Source of the DNA: Crotalaria pallida
Taxonomy: Eukaryota > Streptophyta > Magnoliopsida > Fabales > Fabaceae
Reading direction: 5' to 3'
Assembly: GCA_037953625.1 (NCBI GenBank)
Contig: CM075651.1
Span: forward strand, 127,686,501 to 127,750,500
Length of the DNA stretch: 64,000 nucleotides
The translations under genes and the position numbers were made by a program. The notes beneath the pieces were generated by a model, which was not told the DNA's origin, did no database searches, and worked only from the letters and a program-made list of their open reading frames with translations. This document shows, piece by piece, positions 58,069-64,000 of this stretch (position 1 is its first letter; every line of letters starts with the position of its first letter).

Positions 58069-58127
58069 TTTGAGTCAAATGATCCACACAGTTCTGGTGC
58101 TCTATACCACCCCGTAGCAACATAATC
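58069..58127 (-). pseudogene. MAP kinase (TDY class) exon fragment
   Basis: A single exon with GT-AG borders encodes DYVATGWYRAPELCGSFDSK. The activation segment of plant group D MAP kinases reads TDYVATRWYRAPELCGSF, so the Arg after VAT is replaced by Gly here. No other kinase exon is nearby, so it cannot make a kinase. Confidence 0.8.
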
Positions 58128-58371
58128 CTATACATGTGCAATAAGCAAGAAAACATCAGATTCGATAATATAAATATATATATATATATCACAGCAGTAG
58201 CAGCAATCAGTAGCACAGCAGCAGCGATAGTGACAATTAGCAGCACAATAGCAGCCATCCATAATGCCAATACAATAACCGATGGAGAAGCTAACTAAAG
58301 CATAAGTTTTGGTAAATAAAATTCAATAATATCAACAACAAGCAAAATTACTAAATGACTAATGTCAGGAC

Positions 58372-58434
58372 CTAAATCCCATGCTTGAAATTTGATGTTG
58401 TTATATTCCACTGTCTCAACATTAAACCCGGTTA
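58372..58434 (-). pseudogene. ARF/ARL small GTPase exon fragment
   Basis: After a CTGCAG acceptor the - strand reads VTGFNVETVEYNNIKFQAWD then LG, followed by a GT donor. This is the switch region of ARF-family GTPases. ETVEYNNIKF is closest to ARL1 as I recall it. The DLGGQ motif is cut at the exon border as in host genes. Isolated exon. Confidence 0.78.
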
Positions 58435-58440
58435 CTGCAG

Positions 58441-58533
58441 CAGATTAAAAAGCAAATCAAGAGAGGATTAAAAAATAAACACAACACAGATTAAAAAGCA
58501 AATCAAGAGAGGATTAAAAAATAAACACAACAC
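58441..58533. repeat. 47-bp tandem duplication
   Basis: The unit AGATTAAAAAGCAAATCAAG...AACACAACAC occurs twice in direct succession without visible mismatch. Confidence 0.9.
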
Positions 58534-58962
58534 ATGAAGTTCAAAACATCAAACTTAAGGAAATTCCAAAACAATGTTCAAGGAGATCAAAATACTACTT
58601 AGCAACATCAGAGCCAACACAACAACTAATTTTATATAGCAAAAATACAATCATTCCAGATAAATTGAAGAGAAGAGTTAAGAACCACTTGGTTCTTGTA
58701 TCAAAGAATGCTTGAGTTCAACCTGCACACAACTAAATGTGCACATCAATCAAAGTTAAAAGAGCATATAAATATATAATAATAAGGGTACCAACCATTA
58801 TTTTCTATTTCTTTCTTTTGAGAAAACATATATAAACATGAAATCATGAACATTATGTACATGAAATTCTCTTCATCAAGGGACTCCTAATTAACATGAA
58901 ATCACAAATTTAACTTTGATTGTTATGTATTAGACATGAAATTTGAGATTTAATTTTCTCAC

Positions 58963-59901
58963 CGAGTCTGCTGAATTGTGCCATGCTGACAAGAAGTTGA
59001 TTTCTTGATCATTAGGTTCTTTGTATATCCACTTGTGACTGTGATCTGCAGCCACTTTTCCTATCAACCTGGTCCATATGATATCTAATTCATTCACTTC
59101 TCTTTGCTTAGAAAATCTCCCAGAATTACATAATAGGATGAGGAGGAATGTAATTCAAATAGAGAAATTACATACTATAAATAAAATTGATACTACTACT
59201 ACTACTACATAGTAACAACATACATACATACCCTTCTCCATAGTTATAGATCTCATGTGACATCTTGAAGAATAGCTCTGGCTGCAGCCCCTGGTAGGGC
59301 TGGTGGAATTCACAGTTCCCATAAACTGATGAGTTAGGACAATCACCAGTGTTAATTTCAGGTGCTGCTGCTGCTGCTGCTGAGGCTGCAAAGTTACAGA
59401 AACCATCTTCCCACACCAGTATCCTGCATGCATATATAATATTATTAACACCAAACAAACTGTTAATTAATATAATTAAACAAAAATTAATATTTTAAGC
59501 TAACACTCAAAAATGAAAATAAACATATACCAATTCCTTCTGTTTCCTCTTGATCTATCATAAGCCCCTTGACCTTCCCACCTATATATAATATGGCCCA
59601 ACAAACAAACAAGTAAGAATGAAAAATCAGCATATGTATCCTAATTAACATTGGAAATGTTTTTATAAGTGATGTTTGTGACTAATGAAATGCATAAAAT
59701 TCTGTTTCTTGAACTTTTTTTGAGCTTATAGAAGTGATAGAGTCATATTTGTTTCTCTTCTTACTTTGGTGGTGGGTAGTTTCTAGGCAAGATCCTCCAG
59801 AAGACAGCATAGACCCATTGAGAATTTTCATGGATGCATAAGCTTCTGAGAGTGTGTTGAAGGAGATGGGTAACAGCCAATGGAGTGAGATGTTCTTACA
59901 T
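58963..59901 (-). pseudogene. RSS3-like bHLH-MYC_N transcription factor, first four exons, stop at codon 2
   Basis: Exons 59765-59901, 59531-59581, 59232-59423 and 58963-59068 have GT-AG borders and consistent phases. They encode HLTPLAVTHLLQHTLRSLC, NSQWVYAVFWRILPRNYPPP, WEGQGAYDRSRGNRRNW, ILVWEDGFCNFAAS with an Ala run, FFKMSHEIYNYGEG and IGKVAADHSHKWIYKEPN. This is the N-terminal bHLH-MYC_N domain of plant RICE SALT SENSITIVE 3-type regulators, which act with JAZ and bHLH factors in jasmonate signalling. The start ATG is followed at once by TAA where the family has Glu, and the exons after WHNSADS are absent. A TATA-like box upstream suggests the promoter was copied too. Confidence 0.8.
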
Positions 59902-60034
59902 GATATCAAAAATCCAAACCTCAGAAATCAATTATTTCTGATCTCTTTCTCTTTTTCTCTATCTTGCACCACTACTACTCTCTATCTTACCAAAGCTATC
60001 TTTAATAGTGGGGAACTGCAACATACTATCCTCC

Positions 60035-60046
60035 TTTATATATAAG
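60035..60046 (-). promoter_or_regulatory. TATA-like box upstream of the RSS3-like fragment
   Basis: CTTATATATAAA on the - strand, 134 bp before the degraded start codon; probably the host gene's core promoter carried along. Confidence 0.45.
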
Positions 60047-60400
60047 CCCACCAACAAGGAAGTCTCACATTTATACCCCTTCTTTCACTCTTTCTTTTCC
60101 TCTACATTTTAGGTGGGGATGTGAGGGGGGTGAAATAAATGAACCTCATAGTAGTTTTCAATTTACCCAAATTGTTTTCTTCAGGCCCACCTCCTCTTAA
60201 TATCCTTCAATATATTATTGATAAGAAATTTTCACATAAATTGAAGTACCTAACATGGATGTAATTATTAAGTTAGTACATAAAATGATTTTTTCTTTTT
60301 TATGGGTTAGTTAGAACTTAGGATACAGTACTTTAAGTTTGAGTATAACCAAAAGTTAGCACAAGAAAAGAAGTATAAGCAAAAATTAATAAGAACTCAC

Positions 60401-61139
60401 TGCATGCCATCTAAGTAGGCTCTTGTAGTCCCATTAAAAGCTCCTGACAAGGCTGTTATCCTTAATACCCAGTTCTCCGAAGTGTTTTCATACCCCTTCA
60501 ATGCCTGAAGAGGGAAAACAATATGAATATGAAATTATCCAAAATTTGAAAACCAGAACAAATCCCTTTATATGCATAGATAACAGATAAACCATAAGGA
60601 CAAAACCAACCTTATCAGCAAGCATTTGTTGCAAGACTCGAACAACCTGTGCTCAAGCTGAGTGTCCAACAAAGTGAATAGGATGATCCTCGTCCCATTC
60701 AGGGTAGTGTCCTGCATCCCAATCACACAAATAAAGACATTTTCATTAAAAATAAGAAAAACACAACAGTTAAACAACATGTCAAAAGCAAACAGAACAT
60801 GAAGATCTACCTTGTTCATAGATTCGCCCAAACTGGGAGTGCCCGCAAGCCTTACTATGCTCTTCAGCATAATCAACTTGGCCACCTTTCAAATGATATA
60901 ACAATTCTCTAGCCCTGAAACAATAAGTCCTCCTTTTTCAGTATTTATCAAAAAAAGGAATAAAAACACATCCAATGACACTGGTTAAAGTAAGCTTTAA
61001 CAATTTACTACACCACAATAACTCACCTATCATAGACACTGGTTAAAGACCCTAGATCAGGGACCAGAACCCTTTCATCTTTCTTCTTTGCCCCACCAAA
61101 GTATGACAAAGCACCCAATCTCCGGGAAAACAAAAAACC
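60401..61139 (-). pseudogene. Alpha/beta-hydrolase lipase-like gene fragment with stop in the catalytic motif
   Basis: Exons 61027-61139, 60811-60914, 60611-60711 and 60401-60504 are joined by GT-AG introns in consistent phase. They encode RRLGALSYFGGAKKKDERVL, VPDLGSLTSVYDRARELLYH, GQVDYAEEHSKACGHSQFGR, YPEWDEDHPIHFVGHSA and GYENTSENWVLRITALSGAF. This matches the plant lipase-like family that includes Arabidopsis At1g10740, as I recall it. The nucleophile pentapeptide GHSAG is broken: the last Gly codon is TGA. Both the N-terminal exons and the C-terminal half are missing; the next piece downstream is the unrelated RSS3-like fragment. Confidence 0.82.
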
Positions 61140-61839
61140 CTGATGAGAAAAGGTGAAACTGAATACTAATATCCATTACATGGAAGAAGAAGCAGGAGGA
61201 ACAAGTGAGAAGTAGGGAGAAGCTACAGTCAGAGCTAACATATGGTTAAAATGATACCGTGAAATGATAGCAAAATAAAAATAGTCCTAAAACCTCTCAA
61301 AATTCAAACCATAGTAAAAATAATGATATATATGTTCATACATACATAGATAAAATGATCCAGGTTTTGTATAAGTGCAATCAAGACAATCAACGAAGTT
61401 AAGGAGTATCAATGATATATTTATATTTATATAAGTATCATCATCAAAATCAAATAAGCAGCCTCATGATCAAATATATCTATATTTTAAAGGAAAAATT
61501 AAACAGAACCAAATCGAAGTTAAGGAGTGAAGAAGAGAACAATAGCATCATGCCATCATCTTCATCAAATATAAGTAGTAGCATCATCATCAAAATAGAA
61601 GAAAGTTAAGGAGGCAAGGTGTTACCTTTTGGAACGATGAATAGTGACGGTGGCTGGACAAACGGCGTGGGGTCTCAAGCACTCTGAAAAATAAGAAAAC
61701 CAAAACCCCAACAGAGAGATTAAGCAAAAAAATAAATAAAAAATAAAAAACCAGACAACAATGAAAACAACAAAACAAAGATTAACTAAAAAAATTCAAT
61801 CTCAGATTTCAATCATCAACAACAGAGTAGCGACGGAGA

Positions 61840-61925
61840 ACATGGTGAGCCAATATGACCTTTGCAAACTTCAAAGTCTTGTCAATCTTCTCATGAGATT
61901 CCTAATAGAACGAAACCTAACCTGC
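61840..61925 (-). pseudogene. EXO70A-like exocyst exon fragment, copy 2
   Basis: From a TTTGCAG acceptor the - strand reads VRFRSIR and, after a one-base shift, SHEKIDKTLKFAKVILAH. This aligns with the same EXO70A1 segment as copy 1 (consensus IRTHSIRKAHENIDKTLKAA). It is diverged from the 56.7 kb copy, so the two are not a recent tandem duplicate. Confidence 0.62.
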
Positions 61926-62440
61926 AAACCCAAAAAACAAAAAAAGATCAAACATTTCAACAAATTTGAGAGTAAATGCACAATGCACGGCGGAGGTGTG
62001 GTCCAGGAAGCGATTTGCGAGCAAGGTAGAGTGAGACGTGGTGGACCGGAGGTAGAGGATGCGAATAGGAGGGAGCGTTGGCGGAGGAGAAAGAAGAAAG
62101 TGAGGAAGTCGGTGACGGAGGCTAAATAAACGGCGTCGGCTGTTGGAGAACGGTGAGATAAAGGAAAGACAAAGAGAGTTTTAAGGGATTGGAGGCTTGG
62201 TGTTTCAGCAAAGACAGTGTAGAACCATGATACCAAAGCCAGGGGGTAACTGAAGGAATTGGAACGATAAGGAAAGGAAAAACGTGATAAAAAAAGGACT
62301 AGTCAAACCACACAAAGCAGAGAAATGAATCAGAAAAAGGAGAAAAGGAGGAAAGTTGCTTTATGGATTATCAGAAGCGGCTGACGTGGAAATTAACAGG
62401 AGATAGAGAAACTCACGATTGTTATTTGTTAGTGTAATAA
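61926..62440 (-). other. Leader-like stretch, origin unknown
   Basis: An open frame on the - strand (about 61871-62236) is rich in Leu, Ser and Phe without a known domain. Upstream, pyrimidine-rich TTTTCTCC and TTCCTTATCG stretches look like a plant 5' UTR. Possibly a captured promoter and first exon. Confidence 0.35.
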
Positions 62441-62472
62441 CTAGTGTTTAGCCCGTGCAATGCTCGGGGTAT
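62441..62472 (-). mobile_element. Helitron 3' terminus
   Basis: The - strand reads CCCCGAGCATTGCACGGGCT then AAACACTAG, followed by T. A hairpin with 7-bp arms (CCCGAGC/GCACGGG, one mismatch) and loop ATT lies 7 bases before CTAG, the defining arrangement of plant Helitron 3' ends. The body would extend to the right, beyond or up to the window end. Confidence 0.7.
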
Positions 62473-63223
62473 TTGAATTTTTAATTATAATATATTTTTT
62501 ATTTAATGATAATATTTTTGTAATCATCATAATATATCAAAATTTGGATTTTAAAAAATATAAAATTGAAATCATAATAGTCTAGGTAGATTTTATTTCA
62601 TTAAAACAACGAAAGCTTTACTTTTATATCTTTTTCTTTTTTGACCTTTTTTTATTGTTTTTGGGGTTTTGTTAGGTGAAGTTTGCACGTAATGCTCGAC
62701 ATTTTGATATTGTTCTGCCTCCCTTTTCGTTGTGATATTTTTCAATTTAAGAGTGAAAGCTAATTCAACGTCACTTGTATGCAAAAGTATTATGAAAATT
62801 ATAAAAGGTGTAATTAATGAATGAATCATGCACCAGATTTTATTTTGAAAATAAAATTATGAGTTATATGAAGAAGATATTATCTTAATTTTTTATTACG
62901 TTTACTTTTTACAAAGTAATATAACGGAAAAAATATAAAAAGAAATTAAGTAACTATTAAATCTAAATATGTTTTTAAAAGTTTATCAATTAGCCTTTTA
63001 AAACCATTCCTATCTTAAATTCTCTTTTGTAAATGATTAGCTAATTGAATTTTTATTTTATTTTGATTGCAAATAATTAAATTTTTATAACTTAATTACT
63101 TAGAAACCTAAATATTAGCAAATTAATTTGTTTAAATTTACTTCCTGTGAAAAGAAATTTTCATTTTTAATAATATTACATTTTTTGGTATATAGTACTT
63201 AATTGAAAATCTAATAAATTATA
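62473..63223. other. AT-rich stretch, possibly Helitron body
   Basis: No gene seen. Very AT-rich without long frames, as expected near the 3' end of a non-coding Helitron. Confidence 0.45.
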
Positions 63224-63487
63224 CTCCCTCCGTCCCTAATTATGGGACCCTTTTGACACTTTATTTTTTCTCTATTTATAAGATCACATATCAATTTTCA
63301 ATGATCATTAGTTAATTTTATCCACAAACACTCATATTTATTTAACATTTTTTAGATTCGTAATAATATTAATAGAGATAATTTTGAAAATACACATCAA
63401 AAGTTCACATTTATAATACATATAATTAAATTAATCCACTTTCTTAATGTACGTGAAATATCGCAAAAGATTCTTATAGTATGAAAA
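63224..63487. mobile_element. Stowaway-type MITE, right end eroded
   Basis: CTCCCTCCGTCCCTAATTAT at the left after TA. The interior (AAGATCACATATCAATTTTC...TTCACATTTATAATACA) resembles 7983-8251. The right terminus has lost the GGGAG. Confidence 0.65.
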
Positions 63488-63559
63488 TGTAAGGAATCCG
63501 TAATTGTTTTAAAAAAAATGCAAAAGAGAAAGAGTCTCAGCATTAAACAGTGACTCTCT

Positions 63560-64000
63560 CACGGATACACAAGAGACAAGAGTCTCTAGGACTCAGCATA
63601 CACCATACACTCCACCAGAATCTTCTTCTTTTCCTTCTCTTCACTCTCTCTTCCTTCATGTCCCTCTCTTCCATTCCAAATCATTACTAATCTCTTCCTT
63701 CTCTCCCTTAATCTCTCTTTCTCCATTCCTCAACTGCCAACCACCTTCCGTTGTTCTATGTCTTTGATCCTTTTTTCTCCTCCCCCCACCTTCAATCTAT
63801 CTATGAATCCAACACCTCAAATCGGTTGCATTCAGTACGGCAATTACTCTCTCTCCGGCCACCTCCTTCGTCTGTTCTCCGGTGGGTGGGTGAGTTACTG
63901 TCTTACTGAGTTTCTTCTCCTCCTCGTTGTCTTCTGTTATTACTACTTCCTCTTTCTCATTCTCTTACTATGTTATCTTTATCTCCAATTTAATTATATG
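63560..64000 (+). other. Probable 5' leader or first exon of a gene running off the window
   Basis: Long C/T-rich stretch with TCTTC and CTCTC repeats, like plant 5' UTRs. Several ATGs occur; one at about 63803 opens MNPTPQIGCIQYGNYSLSGH and meets a GGTGGGTGAG that could be a donor. The product was not recognised. Confidence 0.35.

Larger units (their letters stand above)
54467..62440 (-). mobile_element. Candidate Helitron with captured fragments of at least six genes
   Basis: On the - strand the low-coordinate end reads GGTACAAATACTAG followed by T, i.e. CTAG|T as at Helitron 3' ends. It is preceded by a degenerate GCAC/GTGC-rich hairpin region (GCACTTATGCACGGG). All recognised gene pieces upstream of this end are on the same - strand and keep introns. 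The 5' terminus (TC after A) was not identified, so the right limit is set at the next terminus and is provisional. A Mutator-like element (55.08-55.98 kb) is nested inside. Alternative: a cluster of independent duplicated fragments. Confidence 0.5.

Noticed and set aside
58681..58740. A further captured exon (VELKHSLIQEPSGS on the - strand)
   Set aside because: It has an acceptor-like CAG and a short open frame ending in a stop, but I could not match it to any family.

Overview
The window looks like AT-rich nuclear DNA from a eudicot, most likely a legume. Spliced plant genes sit among dense transposable elements. Protein resemblance and the repeated AATCGATTA motif in one LTR favour Fabaceae, but that placement is inference.

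Three genes look intact. (1) An NPF4.6 (NRT1.2/AIT1-type) nitrate/abscisic acid transporter on the + strand, 5.7-16.5 kb, has five exons; its first coding exon is only the ATG and its third intron is 7.2 kb. (2) A single-exon glyoxal/aldehyde oxidase (GLOX) of 557 residues lies on the + strand at 30.1-31.8 kb. (3) A seven-exon twin LOV photoreceptor (TLP1/PLP type) of 397 residues lies on the - strand at 33.8-37.9 kb. I placed every splice junction by eye and all reading phases close.

The rest is largely mobile DNA. At 0-4.7 kb is a decayed Ty1/copia element whose 5' LTR is cut by the window edge. At 17.0-26.8 kb is a nest: a decayed, internally deleted copia element (- strand) interrupted by three separate insertions. 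These are a copia-derived LTR element (17,473-20,808, TSD AAACT), a 3.07 kb LTR element carrying two fused pieces of host genes (20,939-24,009, TSD CATTC), and a 2.04 kb solo LTR (24,649-26,686, TSD TTAGG). A full-length but broken L1-type LINE occupies 40.45-45.47 kb. Several tRNA-derived SINE families, Stowaway-type MITEs and Mutator-like fold-back elements with 9-bp duplications fill introns and intergenic space.

From 49.9 to 54.5 kb a segment is present twice, and each copy carries insertions whose empty sites can be read in the other. From 54.47 to about 62 kb there is a train of exon fragments from at least six unrelated genes, all on the - strand and all keeping introns: EXO70A (twice), an alpha/beta-hydrolase lipase, an RSS3-like bHLH-MYC_N factor, an ARF/ARL GTPase, a TDY-type MAP kinase and a conserved membrane protein. 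Next to it is a Helitron-like 3' terminus (hairpin plus CTAG) in matching orientation. I read this as a Helitron-type multi-gene capture.

The two most notable items are this multi-gene capture region and the LTR element that has fused a transmembrane-protein fragment to a vacuolar H+-pyrophosphatase fragment.
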